64,000 nt of DNA, taken from Indolivaga macrotermitis (GTDB taxonomy: Bacteria > Bacteroidota > Bacteroidia > Bacteroidales > Dysgonomonadaceae). Positions 46,925 to 56,614 of this stretch are shown here, one piece after another. The stretch covers positions 1 through 64,000 of the forward strand of contig NZ_FQUC01000001.1 in NCBI RefSeq assembly GCF_900128985.1, given 5' to 3'. Below the pieces are notes generated by a model, which was not told where the DNA came from, did not search any database, and was given only the letters and a program-made list of their open reading frames with translations. The first letter of the stretch is position 1. Each line of letters opens with the position of its first letter. The position numbers and the translations under genes were made by a program.

Positions 46925-48598
46925 TTAAGAAAATAATTCGTTTTCGGTAAACTTACCCAGTTTCAGGTATTTGTCATATAGTTCCATATATACCTTATGG
47001 TTTTCGTCATTTGGTTGGTATTCGGATATGAATCCCAATCCCATTGCTTTCTGAGCAGCTTCGATATTCGGATAAAGCCCCGCTACCACAGCAGCGAACA
47101 TGGCAGCGCCGAAAGCGCAGGCTTGTTCTGCTTTAGCTACTTTGATAGGCATACCCAATACATCGGCAAGAGTCTGCATAACGAAAGGGGATTTTAGCGA
47201 AATACCCCCGATTCCGATCACACTGTCTATTTCGATTCCGTTTTCGATAAACCGGTCTATAATAGCTTTTGACCCGAATGCAGTTGCTTCAACCAAGGCA
47301 CGGAATATTTTAGGTGCAGAGCTGGCAAGGTTCAGCCCTGTAATCGTACCTTTCACCAATTGATTGGCGTCGGGTGTACGGCGTCCGTTCATCCAGTCGA
47401 TAGCCAGTTCGGAGCTGGCAGAAACCGGAATCGCCATCGCCTCTTTAGATAACACAGGAATGATTTTATCCAAGGTTTCTTCGATCAGCTTTTCTTTTAC
47501 ATCGGCATTGATAAGGTTCGATTCATTGATCAGCTTCTCGATTGGCCAAGCCAAAACGGATTTAAACCAAGCATAAATATCGCCGAAGCCCGATTGTCCG
47601 GCTTCTAGTCCTATCATACCGGGGATAACCGACCCGTCTACCTGTCCGCAAATACCGGGAATAAGTTTTCCATGCATTTTGTCGTAAGGCACTACCATTA
47701 TATCGCAAGTAGAAGTTCCGATTACGCGAACGAATGCTTTAGGACCTATTTCGGCACCTACTGCACCCATATGGCAATCGAATGCACCTACACCCACTGC
47801 TACGTTGGTTGTAAGGCCTAATTTTTCAGCCCATTCGGGAGTAAGGTTTCCTACTTTCACATCACTGGTGTGGGTATCCTGGAATAAGCGTTCCCTGAAT
47901 CCTTTTAGTAAAGGTTCTACTTCAAGCAGAAAGTCTTCGGCAGGAAGTCCGTCCCATTCTTTGAGCCACATTGCCTTATGTCCGGCAGCACAACGGCTGC
48001 GGATGATCTCGGCAGGTTTGGTGGTTCCTGTAATGAGTGCAGGCATCCAGTCGCAATGCTCGATCCATGCATAAGCCGCATCTCTTATGGAGGGGTCTTC
48101 TTTTAAAACATGTGCTACTTTGGCCCATACCCACTCACTGGAGTAGATACCGCCTTCGTAAGCAGTGTAATCTATAGGCCATCTTTTGGCTATTTCGTTT
48201 ATTTTGGCAGCTTCTTTTATCGAAGTATGATCTTTCCACAGGATAAACATCGCATTGGGGTTCTCTGCAAGTTCGGGGCGTAATGCTAGTATCTGCCCGT
48301 CTTGGTCGATAAGAGCCGGAGTAGATCCGGTTGTGTCGAATGACATCCCGATAACATTTTCGGCTGTTCCGGCAGGAGCTTTACTTAACGCCTCTTTTAC
48401 CGAGTCGATAAGAGCCTCTACGTAATCGAGCGGATGTTGTCTGTATTGGTTGTTTTGCGGGTCACAGTATTTTCCGGCAGCCCATCTTTTGTAATGCTTT
48501 ACGGACGAAGCTATTTCCTGTCCGCTTTCAGCATTGACAATCACGGCACGACACGAGTCAGAACCGTAATCTAAGCCTATTGTATATTTCATGTGCAT
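46925..48598 (-). CDS. araB: L-ribulokinase
   Basis: 557 residues, FGGY kinase family and of ribulokinase length. N-terminal ATP-fold KYTIGLDYGSDSCRAVIVNA, substrate region GGIYSSEWVWAKVAHVL, VGAFDCHMGAVGAE, and GIGGISLKSPFVMQTLADVL in the C-terminal domain. It phosphorylates L-ribulose to L-ribulose 5-phosphate in the cytoplasm. ATG 48592 (MKYTIG) is as likely a start as ATG 48598. Between it and araA lies an 85-base gap with a strong hairpin. Confidence 0.92.
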   Translation of the reverse strand: MHMKYTIGLDYGSDSCRAVIVNAESGQEIASSVKHYKRWAAGKYCDPQNNQYRQHPLDYVEALIDSVKEALSKAPAGTAENVIGMSFDTTGSTPALIDQDGQILALRPELAENPNAMFILWKDHTSIKEAAKINEIAKRWPIDYTAYEGGIYSSEWVWAKVAHVLKEDPSIRDAAYAWIEHCDWMPALITGTTKPAEIIRSRCAAGHKAMWLKEWDGLPAEDFLLEVEPLLKGFRERLFQDTHTSDVKVGNLTPEWAEKLGLTTNVAVGVGAFDCHMGAVGAEIGPKAFVRVIGTSTCDIMVVPYDKMHGKLIPGICGQVDGSVIPGMIGLEAGQSGFGDIYAWFKSVLAWPIEKLINESNLINADVKEKLIEETLDKIIPVLSKEAMAIPVSASSELAIDWMNGRRTPDANQLVKGTITGLNLASSAPKIFRALVEATAFGSKAIIDRFIENGIEIDSVIGIGGISLKSPFVMQTLADVLGMPIKVAKAEQACAFGAAMFAAVVAGLYPNIEAAQKAMGLGFISEYQPNDENHKVYMELYDKYLKLGKFTENELFS

Positions 48599-48628
48599 TA
48601 AACATTAAGAGTAAGAAAAGAATGCAGA

Positions 48629-48664
48629 AGCATCAGAGGTAGTATTATCGTTACCTCTAATGCT
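48629..48664 (-). ncRNA. Hairpin between araA and araB
   Basis: AGCATCAGAGGTA (48629-48641) pairs with TACCTCTAATGCT (48652-48664), 13 bp with one mismatch and a 10-base loop, and outer GCAG/CTGC arms can extend it. There is no following T-run, so rather than ending the operon it may protect or process the araA mRNA to set different levels of AraA and AraB. Confidence 0.45.
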
Positions 48665-48683
48665 GTCTGCTATCATTGTTGAC

Positions 48684-50186
48684 TTATTGGAGAGCTTTGT
48701 TTAGCATATAGTATATCTCGTTGTTACGTAATTCTTTACGGAACTCACGGATAGTCGTGTCTTTATCGATAATAAGTAATTCGATATCAGCGATCTCTGC
48801 GTAATCTTCGAGCATTTCGGTTGTTACAGAGAATGAGAAGCTAGAGTGGTGAGTACCTCCGGCCAAAATCCATGTACCTGCTCCAACTTCGAGGTTAGGC
48901 ATTGGTTTCCACAATGCACATGCAACCGGAAGCTTTGGAAGTGGTTTCGGTTCTTCAACTTCAACTTCGTTTACAATCATACGGAAACGGTTACCCATAT
49001 CCACAATTGTAGCTGCTACACCTGTACCTTTGTGAGCCTGGAATACAAGGCGGGCACAAGTACGGGCATCACCGATTCCTAAAAAATGCACTTCGATACG
49101 AGGTTTAACACCTGTGATATCCGGATTGATTTCCAACATATGAGATTGAAGGATAGTACTGTTTTCTCCATCGAAGTTAAGAGTATAATCTTCAAGGAAC
49201 GATTGTCCACCGGGTAATCCCTGTCCCATAACCCACATTGTGCGCACAAGAGCTGCTGATTTCCAGTCTCCTTCAGCTCCGAATCCGTAACCTTCCGACA
49301 TCAAACGTTGAGAAGCAAATCCCATCAACTGTTTAATACCAGCCAGTTCGTTGAAACTTGTGGTGAATCCTTTTGCACCTTTATCCTGAAGGAAGCGGCG
49401 GATACCTATTTCCTGAGCTGCTGCATCACGTACAAACTGGTATTTTTCCGCTCCTTTTTTACAATCGGCAGCAAAATCATACAGTTTTTCATATTCGGCT
49501 ACAAGTGCATCTATTTCGGCTTCGGTAACAGCTTCGATGTAAGGAACCAGAGTTGCGATAGGAGCATTGTCGACATGATATCCCAAACGGATTTCTGCTT
49601 CAACTTTGTCTCCGTCTGTTACTGCAACATTGTTCATATTATCGCCGAAACGGATGATAAGCATATCCTGAGAATCTGCCCAGCCTGCACATACGCGCAT
49701 CCAGCCTGCGATTTTATTTTGAGTATCCTTGTCGTTCCAGTAACCAACAATTACTTTACGGGGCTTACGCAAGCGGCTTGTGATATGTCCGAATTCGCGG
49801 TCTCCGTGAGCCGATTGGTTCAGGTTCATGAAATCCATATCGATTTCATTCCAAGGAATTTCTTTATTGTATTGTGTATGCAGGTGCAATAATGGCTTTT
49901 TGTAATCTTTCAGGCCATGTATCCACATTTTAGCAGGCGAAAAAGTGTGCATCCATGTGATGATGCCGGCACATTTAGTATCGCCATTGGCTTCGCGCAT
50001 GATTGCCGAAATTTCGGAAGAAGAGTTTGCTGTTCCTTTATAAACAACTTTAATAGGAAGGTTGCCCGAGTCGTTTAGCCCTTTAACCATTTCAGTAGAA
50101 TGAGCATCTACCGCTACTACTGCATCTCCTCCGTATAGAAGTTGTGCTCCGGTTACAAACCAGATTTCTAAGTCTTTAAAATTCAT
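48684..50186 (-). CDS. araA: L-arabinose isomerase
   Basis: 500 residues, full length for AraA. Diagnostic stretches: EIWFVTGAQLLYGGDAV at the start, IITWMHTFSPAKMWIHGL, GYGFGAEGDWKSAALVRTMW, SHMLEINPDITGVKPRIEVH and WILAGGTHHSSFS. Metal-binding glutamates and histidines lie in these blocks. It converts L-arabinose to L-ribulose with manganese, in the cytoplasm. Confidence 0.96.
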   Translation of the reverse strand: MNFKDLEIWFVTGAQLLYGGDAVVAVDAHSTEMVKGLNDSGNLPIKVVYKGTANSSSEISAIMREANGDTKCAGIITWMHTFSPAKMWIHGLKDYKKPLLHLHTQYNKEIPWNEIDMDFMNLNQSAHGDREFGHITSRLRKPRKVIVGYWNDKDTQNKIAGWMRVCAGWADSQDMLIIRFGDNMNNVAVTDGDKVEAEIRLGYHVDNAPIATLVPYIEAVTEAEIDALVAEYEKLYDFAADCKKGAEKYQFVRDAAAQEIGIRRFLQDKGAKGFTTSFNELAGIKQLMGFASQRLMSEGYGFGAEGDWKSAALVRTMWVMGQGLPGGQSFLEDYTLNFDGENSTILQSHMLEINPDITGVKPRIEVHFLGIGDARTCARLVFQAHKGTGVAATIVDMGNRFRMIVNEVEVEEPKPLPKLPVACALWKPMPNLEVGAGTWILAGGTHHSSFSFSVTTEMLEDYAEIADIELLIIDKDTTIREFRKELRNNEIYYMLNKALQ

Positions 50187-50289
50187 GGTGTTATTTTTTT
50201 ATGTTTAATATATTAATTCGTTTATTCTGTAAGTTATTTAGCAGATTACATTAGTTTTCGCCTCCCAAACAACAAAAAAGACTGAGGCC

Positions 50290-50973
50290 TTATTGTCCGT
50301 AATAAGCGTCTGGCCCGTGCTTTCTGAAGAAGTGTTTTTTTATCAACTCCTCATTCATCTTCAACTGAGGATTGATGTTGAACGAAATGAAAGCCATCTT
50401 GGCTACCTGTTCCAGTACCACGGCATTATGTACAGCATTGTGACAATCTTTCCCCCAGGCGAAAGGTCCATGGTTGTTGACAAGTACCCCTGGTGTAAAA
50501 TCGGCATTCAACGTTTCGAAGCGTTCTACAATAACGTTACCTGTCTCCAGTTCGTACTTACCTTGAACTTCATCGGGTGTCATTTGACGAGTACAAGGAA
50601 TGCTGTCTTTAAAATAATCGGCGTGAGTAGTTCCTATATTAGGGATATCACATCCGGATTGTGCCCACGATGTAGCATAGGTGGAGTGGGTGTGTACTAT
50701 CCCTCCTACATTAGGAAACGCTTTATATAAAACAAGATGTGTGGCTGTATCTGATGAAGGTTTAAGCTTGCCCTCCACTACTTTTCCTTCGAGGTCGACA
50801 ATGACCATATCTTCAGCTTTCATTGTGTCGTATGATACACCCGAAGGTTTGATTACGACCAAACCCGATTGACGATCTATGGCACTGACGTTTCCCCAGG
50901 TAAAAATGACGAGTCCGTGTTCCACTAATTCGAGGTTTGCTCTGAAAACTTCTTCTTTTAATCCTTCTAACAT
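50290..50973 (-). CDS. araD: L-ribulose-5-phosphate 4-epimerase
   Basis: 227 residues of the class II aldolase fold. [20 protein letters not shown] and GVSYDTM bind the phosphate, [14 protein letters not shown] gives two zinc histidines, IGTTHADYF and [12 protein letters not shown] the third. It converts L-ribulose 5-phosphate to D-xylulose 5-phosphate, feeding the pentose phosphate pathway. First gene of the ara operon. Confidence 0.95.
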   Translation of the reverse strand: MLEGLKEEVFRANLELVEHGLVIFTWGNVSAIDRQSGLVVIKPSGVSYDTMKAEDMVIVDLEGKVVEGKLKPSSDTATHLVLYKAFPNVGGIVHTHSTYATSWAQSGCDIPNIGTTHADYFKDSIPCTRQMTPDEVQGKYELETGNVIVERFETLNADFTPGVLVNNHGPFAWGKDCHNAVHNAVVLEQVAKMAFISFNINPQLKMNEELIKKHFFRKHGPDAYYGQ

Positions 50974-51088
50974 ATTATAAAGAGTTACACACTTAATAAG
51001 TGTTTAGGTTACACTTGCAATGTTAGCTATTCAGACCGAGAAAAACACGTATACGTGCTATGTTTTATAACATGTTTAAGAAAAAAAT
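50974..51088 (-). promoter_or_regulatory. ara operon promoter region with palindromes
   Basis: 115 bases before araD. CACGTATACGTG (51046-51057) is a perfect 12-bp palindrome, the best candidate for an AraR operator. ACACTTA/TAAGTGT (50989-51003) is a second palindrome, and GTTACAC occurs at 50984-50990 and 51008-51014 as a direct repeat. Bacteroidetes AraR releases DNA on binding L-arabinose, as known for this regulator type; the site itself is my inference. Confidence 0.5.
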
Positions 51089-51129
51089 ATCCCTAAACAG
51101 AGCATCATAAATACTATCTATTTAGGGAT
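51089..51129 (-). terminator. Terminator of araR
   Basis: ATCCCTAAA (51089-51097) pairs with TTTAGGGAT (51121-51129). Leftward the stem is followed by ATTTTTTTCTTAAA. It separates the araR transcript from the araD promoter. Confidence 0.8.
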
Positions 51130-51158
51130 TAAGTTATATTGCAGTAAATGAGCGATAT

Positions 51159-51851
51159 CTATAGGGAAAAGTAGTATCCTTTTTTCAATAGCTGGTCATA
51201 TTTCTCTTTATTGAATTTGTAATAAAAGGCTCCCCTTTTCGAACTCGATTTGTCTTTGTCATCTTGTTTTTCCAGAATATCCATTTCGAGGATCTTTTTT
51301 CTGAAATTACGTTTGTCGAGGGTTGTCTGATAGATTGCTTCGTAAAGCGATTGCAACTGGGGCAAAGTAAACTTTTCGGGTAACAGGTTAAAACCAATAG
51401 GTTCGTTTGCTGCTTTTCTGCGAAGTTTATCTACCGTATCTTTCAGAATCTGATTGTGGTCAAATATCAATTCACCTACGTTTTCAAGTTCCTGCCAACG
51501 GGCATTATGGACTTTGCATAATTGATCGTCGAATGATTGTATATCTATCAAAGCATAATAAGCAAGGGAGATAACGCGTTCTCCGATATCGCGGCCTATT
51601 TCTCCGTAGGCACCTACTTGCTCCATAAAAACATCCTGTATGCCTGTGTATTCGTAAACTACCCGTGTAACGGTTTCCGAAAGGCTCTCATTGGGTCTGA
51701 TAAATCCTCCCATCAAAGAGTCTTGTCCTTTTAACGGTTCAAACTTACGTTTAGATATTAGCAAATACAGTTTATCGTTTTTGAAGCCTAGTATGAGGCA
51801 GTCTACCGATACATAAAATCTTTCCTGATCCTTATAAAATAGTGGTGTCAT
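51159..51851 (-). CDS. araR: AraR, NrtR-type NUDIX regulator of arabinose genes
   Basis: 230 residues from ATG 51851 (MTPLFYKDQERFYVSVDCLI); the frame extends to a TTG at 51878. Residues about 10-140 are a NUDIX-like domain (PLKGQDSLMGGFIRPNESLS then ETVTRVVYEYTGI), in which the catalytic NUDIX box is degenerate, as in sensors. Residues about 150-230 are a winged helix (FTLPQLQSLYEAIYQTTLDK, then RNFRKKILEM). Bacteroides AraR of this build represses arabinose genes and senses L-arabinose. Location next to araDAB agrees. Confidence 0.85.
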   Translation of the reverse strand: MTPLFYKDQERFYVSVDCLILGFKNDKLYLLISKRKFEPLKGQDSLMGGFIRPNESLSETVTRVVYEYTGIQDVFMEQVGAYGEIGRDIGERVISLAYYALIDIQSFDDQLCKVHNARWQELENVGELIFDHNQILKDTVDKLRRKAANEPIGFNLLPEKFTLPQLQSLYEAIYQTTLDKRNFRKKILEMDILEKQDDKDKSSSKRGAFYYKFNKEKYDQLLKKGYYFSL

Positions 51852-52061
51852 ATGTGTGATCCAAATATACTTTGTCAATTAGCTGTTTGTCTTGGTAAGT
51901 AATTGTATATTCATGGTCTGTATTCAAATTCTGTCTGTCAACAAAGTACCACCGAAGGACTAATCTTGATGCAAAAATAGGAATTATTACTGAATTAGTG
52001 TAAAAAAGACGACAAATCTACAATATGACAATAATATATCTAAACGGTTATGACATTGAAG

Positions 52062-53573
52062 CTAACGTACTTTTTTGCCCCATACCGAGCGCCCCTTACT
52101 GTCGAGTCCGGTAAATAATATAGTCTGTTTCTGGTTTTCCCAGTCCTGTCCGACGAATAGATGCAAGCCGGAAGTTTCAATTGAATCCAGTTTCAGGTCG
52201 AGACTATTTTGACCACTATACTTCCATGATCCCGCAAGTTTCCCTTCTACAGTTTTATCATCCTTAAAATCATAAGTCTGCGATATGTTTCTTTTCTTGT
52301 CGGTCAGTTGAAGATTCTCAGGTAATACCTGTCCGTCCACAAGAGTCAGCTCGGTATTACCAACATCTTCGACTAGTATGATTTCCCATGTTCCGGTAAT
52401 ATCTTGTTCCGTTACATCCTGCGTTGGAGTATCAGTATATCTTTCGGGTGACACTACAGGCCATCCGTCGGCAGTCCAGAATATCTCGCGGATATGCAGA
52501 TCCATCATAAAATTCCTGGGAGCCAGCCGTCCTTGATGAGCCATAAAATACTTGCCATCCTGATTGTCGAATACGGCGCAATGTGCCACGCCAGACCATC
52601 CTGTATGGTTTTCGAACCGGTAAGGATAGGTAAGTATCGGATAGTTATCTTCTTCTTCTCGCATATCTTTTCCGAAGAAGTCGGTAAATGGCCCTTCGGG
52701 CGAATCCGAACGTCCCACCCTGACATTATATGTAGTGACCAGCGGATCGTAAGAAACAAACAGATACCATTTCTTAAACTGAGGGTTATACATTACTTCC
52801 GGGGCTTCTATATTATTTCTTTTACCATCGAAGCGTCTGGCTATCAGGTGTCCCTGATCTCCTTCTGTCAGTGCCAATCCTGTTTCGGGGTTCAGTTCCA
52901 TACAATGCAGACCTCCGAAATAGGAGCCGTACAGCATCCATTGTTTGCCTGTGGCGGCATCTTCAGCTATACTGGGGTCGATGGCGTTCATCACATCTCC
53001 TGTTTTGGTCTTTACCACACAACCCTTTTGTTCCCAAGGCCCTTCAGGGGAGTCTGATTCTGCCAATCCGATATATGATGTTTGCCTGCCAAAAGCTGAA
53101 ACACTATAGTATAAGCGGTACTTATCTTTGTATTGGGTAATATACGGAGCCCATACATTGGTAGCACCTTTTCCTCCGCTGTTACTGCGAACCCATTTTA
53201 CGGCTTCGTCGGGTATTTCGGAGAATGCCCATCCTGAAAATTCCCAGTTGACAAGGTCTTTAGACTTACGCACCTGTATATAACCGAAAGGCAGACTGTT
53301 TTTTTTTATGACTGCGCTGTCCTCTCCATAAATAGCATCAGTAGAGTAGGCATAATAAGTATCTCCCAATTTTTTGATCGAAGGATCATGTACATTATAG
53401 GTACCCCACTGCTTATAATCGGTCATTGCTGCAACATCCTGATAATTATCAGGCCAGGGATTAGGGCTATCTGAAATCTGAAAGACCGGATTTTGTTTTC
53501 CACAGGCGAATAAAATGCATGAGATTGCCAATCCGAAACTTATATGCAGCTTATTAAAAGTAAATATTTTCAT
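52062..53573 (-). CDS. GH43 endo-arabinanase-type lipoprotein
   Basis: 503 residues. Lipobox LFACG (Cys24) with no acidic export signal, so probably periplasmic. Five-bladed propeller with the GH43 triad: base Asp63 (NVHDPSI), pKa-modulating Asp199 (NAIDPSI) and acid Glu256 (NIEAPEV). The last 120 residues (DITGTWEIILVEDVGNTELT; GSWKYSGQNSLDLKL) form the beta-barrel seen at the C-terminus of Bacteroides endo-1,5-arabinanases. It cuts arabinan chains into oligosaccharides. Own promoter upstream, since a terminator precedes it. Confidence 0.85.
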   Translation of the reverse strand: MKIFTFNKLHISFGLAISCILFACGKQNPVFQISDSPNPWPDNYQDVAAMTDYKQWGTYNVHDPSIKKLGDTYYAYSTDAIYGEDSAVIKKNSLPFGYIQVRKSKDLVNWEFSGWAFSEIPDEAVKWVRSNSGGKGATNVWAPYITQYKDKYRLYYSVSAFGRQTSYIGLAESDSPEGPWEQKGCVVKTKTGDVMNAIDPSIAEDAATGKQWMLYGSYFGGLHCMELNPETGLALTEGDQGHLIARRFDGKRNNIEAPEVMYNPQFKKWYLFVSYDPLVTTYNVRVGRSDSPEGPFTDFFGKDMREEEDNYPILTYPYRFENHTGWSGVAHCAVFDNQDGKYFMAHQGRLAPRNFMMDLHIREIFWTADGWPVVSPERYTDTPTQDVTEQDITGTWEIILVEDVGNTELTLVDGQVLPENLQLTDKKRNISQTYDFKDDKTVEGKLAGSWKYSGQNSLDLKLDSIETSGLHLFVGQDWENQKQTILFTGLDSKGRSVWGKKVR

Positions 53574-53666
53574 AATCGAAAGTCGCTAAATGAATCTGAA
53601 GCTTCCGAAACAGGTTATAAAAACTTGTCCTTAACCTCCGGATATAAATGTAGGATAGATATAAAA

Positions 53667-53697
53667 ATAATCAGGATGGATTTTACATCCTGATTAT
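53667..53697 (-). terminator. Terminator of the first GH51 gene
   Basis: ATAATCAGGATG (53667-53678) and CATCCTGATTAT (53686-53697) form a perfect 12-bp stem, followed leftward by TTTTTATATC. A smaller hairpin (AGGTCTG/CAGACCT, 53726-53745) lies right after the GH51 stop. Confidence 0.8.
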
Positions 53698-53747
53698 CTA
53701 AAACTGGAAAATAAGAAGCTACTAAAGGTCTGAATTCCCAGACCTGG

Positions 53748-55718
53748 TTATAGTTTTATTTTATAGAGACTGAAGGAGAATCCCTTTGCTTTTACACTAA
53801 GGGTGCTTCCATCAATAGTTGCAGTAGTTTTCTGAGGAGTAATATTGGATGGCTCTGCCAATGTATTTTCAATTTCCAGATTACCGGCTGTCAATTCGGT
53901 ACAGTCTCCCAATGAGATAGCAGCTTGTTTTTTCAATCCGGTTAAGGTTATTTTTACATCTTTAGAGTCTGCACTTGTATTAGCAATCTTCACAATATAA
54001 CAATTCTGTTCCTTGTCATATACTGCAGATGCATACAATCCGTCTTGTCCTGTAAGCGGTGTCCCGTTTTGGATCAATGTGGCTGTATTGGTTCCTGCGT
54101 TTTGTGCATACATCTGTTGCACATAATAATTAGGAGTTTTCATTACCGAAAGGTTATCGAACCAAATCAGATCAGGTCTCCATTGCCATCCATCTATGTG
54201 TGCCAATAGAGGAGCATAAGTTGTCATATGCACAATGTCGGCATTGCGTTCCAGTCCGGTCATAAATGCTGCTTCGTAAAGAGCCGACTTCAGATTATTA
54301 GCACGATTAGGCAAATGGCAGGCGTACTCTCCGGCAAATACAGCCGGGCCTTTCCGGTCGTAGTTGTCGTAACGGCCGGCGCTTTTCAGAAACCATTCAG
54401 GATCTTTATAGTAATGCTCGTCTACCAAATCCACTTTCAGTTTCTTCATTTCGGGCCACAGGTAATCGAATTTATCTCCGTCAGCAGAAGGTCCAGAGCT
54501 CCCTATTATCTTAATTTCGGGATATTTAGCCCGTATTGCTTTAGTGAATGCTTCGAGCCTTACTACATACTCATCACCCCATTGCTCGTTACCAACCCCG
54601 ATGTATTTCATGTTGAAAGGTGCAGGATGCCCCATGTCGGCCCTTACTTTTCCCCATGTTGAGGTTACAGGTCCGTTGGCAAATTCAATCAGGTCGAGAG
54701 CATCTTGTATATAGGGCTGTAATTCGTTTAAAGGTACGTGGCATTCTTCTCTTTCATTTTGGTATTGGCATGCCAATCCGCAGCTAACTACAGGAAGTGG
54801 TTCTGCACCCATGTCTTCCGAAAGTAAGAAATACTCATAGAAGCCCAATCCGTAACTCTGATAATAATCAGGAAAAAAACGGTGAGGGAATGTATAATGC
54901 CAACGGCTCTCATTCACAGGTCTGTTTTCGACAGGTCCGATAGTATTTTTCCAATTGTAGCGGGTTTCGAGGTCTGTACCTTCGATAATACATCCTCCCG
55001 GAAAACGGAATACCCCCGGATGAATATCGGCAAGAGTTTCGGCCAGATCTTTCCGAAGTCCGTTCTCCCTGCCTTTATACGTATCGGTTGGAAATAATGA
55101 CACGTGCTCCAGAGCTACGGAGCCTTTCGAATCAAGGAAAATACGCAAACGGCCTTTGGCGTCAGTTAGTTTTGATGTCAAAACTACTTCGTACTTTTTC
55201 CATTCCGGTGAAGTTATATCGATTTTCTGGGTGGTTATTATTTCGTTTTTCGAGTCAAGAAGGTCTATCCGGATTCTCTGAGATTCGCTTGTCCCCGAAG
55301 TTTTAGCCCATACCGAAAAACGGTAAGTTCCGTTCGCTTTGAAGCCTATACCTCTGAATCCTTCGTTCTCTATGGCTGTACGTTTATGTGGATGCCCCGG
55401 ATCGGATAATACCACATAGTGTGGGTTCTTATCGAATAGGGGATTATCTTTTCGCAATTCAACGTTCCCCGATAGATACCAGCCCATATAGTTCTGGGGG
55501 AAATCGAATGAACGGTTCTTTATTAATTCGGCATACAAGCCTCCGTCTGCCGCAAAATTGATGTCTTCGAAGAAAAGACCATACATGGTAGACTGAACAG
55601 GAGCACCTGTTTTTTTCGTGTCCAGAGTGAGTTCATAAGCTGATGCCTGTTGCGAATAGCCGGTCTGGCTAATACCCAATAGGCAGATAAGACTCAATGT
55701 TTTACAGATATTTTTCAT
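53748..55718 (-). CDS. GH51 alpha-L-arabinofuranosidase with carbohydrate-binding domain
   Basis: 656 residues, signal peptide (cleavage near GYSQQ). An N-terminal GH51 strand section (YGLFFEDINFAADGGLYAEL) is followed by an inserted CBM4/9-like jelly roll (about 80-215; GTYRFSVWAKTSGTSESQRI), the barrel (VFRFPGGCIIEGTDL), acid/base Glu in YIGVGNEQWGDEY and nucleophile Glu in FAGEYACH, then a C-terminal beta-domain. It removes single arabinofuranose units, probably in the periplasm. It is transcribed separately from the SusCD operon to its right by a terminator. Confidence 0.9.
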   Translation of the reverse strand: MKNICKTLSLICLLGISQTGYSQQASAYELTLDTKKTGAPVQSTMYGLFFEDINFAADGGLYAELIKNRSFDFPQNYMGWYLSGNVELRKDNPLFDKNPHYVVLSDPGHPHKRTAIENEGFRGIGFKANGTYRFSVWAKTSGTSESQRIRIDLLDSKNEIITTQKIDITSPEWKKYEVVLTSKLTDAKGRLRIFLDSKGSVALEHVSLFPTDTYKGRENGLRKDLAETLADIHPGVFRFPGGCIIEGTDLETRYNWKNTIGPVENRPVNESRWHYTFPHRFFPDYYQSYGLGFYEYFLLSEDMGAEPLPVVSCGLACQYQNEREECHVPLNELQPYIQDALDLIEFANGPVTSTWGKVRADMGHPAPFNMKYIGVGNEQWGDEYVVRLEAFTKAIRAKYPEIKIIGSSGPSADGDKFDYLWPEMKKLKVDLVDEHYYKDPEWFLKSAGRYDNYDRKGPAVFAGEYACHLPNRANNLKSALYEAAFMTGLERNADIVHMTTYAPLLAHIDGWQWRPDLIWFDNLSVMKTPNYYVQQMYAQNAGTNTATLIQNGTPLTGQDGLYASAVYDKEQNCYIVKIANTSADSKDVKITLTGLKKQAAISLGDCTELTAGNLEIENTLAEPSNITPQKTTATIDGSTLSVKAKGFSFSLYKIKL

Positions 55719-55843
55719 GATTAATTAATAAATGGTTATTCAGTACGACAAGTTTAATAATGCTCTCTAAAATAAGCATTAAATGTCAGTACTGCCAAAT
55801 TTGGTGTGATTTTTACATTTATTTGAAAGGATTTCCATGCGAA

Positions 55844-55880
55844 AACGGGTATAGCATCGATAAAGTGTACCATACCCGTT
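55844..55880 (-). terminator. Terminator of the arabinan SusCD operon
   Basis: AACGGGTAT (55844-55852) pairs with ATACCCGTT (55872-55880), a 9-bp stem with a 19-base loop, 14 bases past the DUF3823 stop, followed leftward by TTTTCG. Confidence 0.6.
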
Positions 55881-55893
55881 AAAATATTTGCCT

Positions 55894-56601
55894 TTAATTC
55901 AAATTAATTTTAATAGGTAATGAGTAAAGTAGGGCCGATGCACCCTGCACTTTTATACCAATGCGGCCATAAATAAAACTATAGGACAATAACTCGCTTT
56001 CGGTGATTGTTTTGGTTATAGTATTACTTCCGGTGCTGACATTTGCAAGCCTTCCGTTTATATTACTGTCAGCATCCGCAGTATTTACCTTGTTATTCGC
56101 AATGTCGATAATAGCATTAGGGAACAGGCATAGCTGCGCATATTCAATTACTGCATTACCTTGTATCTGCTCTATATTGAAGCTGGCGGTTACTACATTA
56201 TTCGATACCTGCATTGTGGTATTCTTGATAAGGAAATAAGGCGAAACTTCGATATTTTGGGTCACATTACCGTTTGCAACGAATGTAATGGTATCTGAGG
56301 CTGTCGGTAAATCCCATGCTCCTACCGAAGAACGGATCAGCTTATATGTTTTTCCTCCGAAAAGACTTGCGCTGAATTTTCCGTACTGATCAACATAGAC
56401 CGTTGTATAAGTAGTGGAAGATGTAGCCCATCCCGGCTCGTACAGGCGAAGGGTAACCTCACTGTTTTTCAGGTGTAATGTATCTCCCTGATACATAATA
56501 GCTCCGGTGAGGGTTGAGCTGGGAGCGTCGTAATTATCTTTTTCGCATGCTGTGAACATTATCAACGAAAACAGCATTCCTATAAATGATATCTTTTTCA
56601 T
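55894..56601 (-). CDS. DUF3823 surface lipoprotein
   Basis: 235 residues. Lipobox FTACE then KDNYD, an acidic surface-export signal. The DUF3823 domain (TLTGAIMYQGDTLHLKNSEV, VTLRLYEPGWATSS, DQYGKFSASLFGGKTYKLI) has an Ig-like fold; a second domain covers residues about 130-235 (NTMQVSNN-type strands). DUF3823 proteins follow SusD genes in many utilisation loci and serve as accessory surface glycan-binding proteins. Here it follows the SusD gene by 13 bases. Confidence 0.85.
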   Translation of the reverse strand: MKKISFIGMLFSLIMFTACEKDNYDAPSSTLTGAIMYQGDTLHLKNSEVTLRLYEPGWATSSTTYTTVYVDQYGKFSASLFGGKTYKLIRSSVGAWDLPTASDTITFVANGNVTQNIEVSPYFLIKNTTMQVSNNVVTASFNIEQIQGNAVIEYAQLCLFPNAIIDIANNKVNTADADSNINGRLANVSTGSNTITKTITESELLSYSFIYGRIGIKVQGASALLYSLPIKINLN

Positions 56602-56614
56602 ATTAAGCGTTTTT

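Noticed and set aside
49308-49892. 194-codon + strand open frame opposite araA
   Set aside because: It lies wholly antisense to the araA coding sequence and has cysteine- and phenylalanine-rich composition typical of shadow frames.
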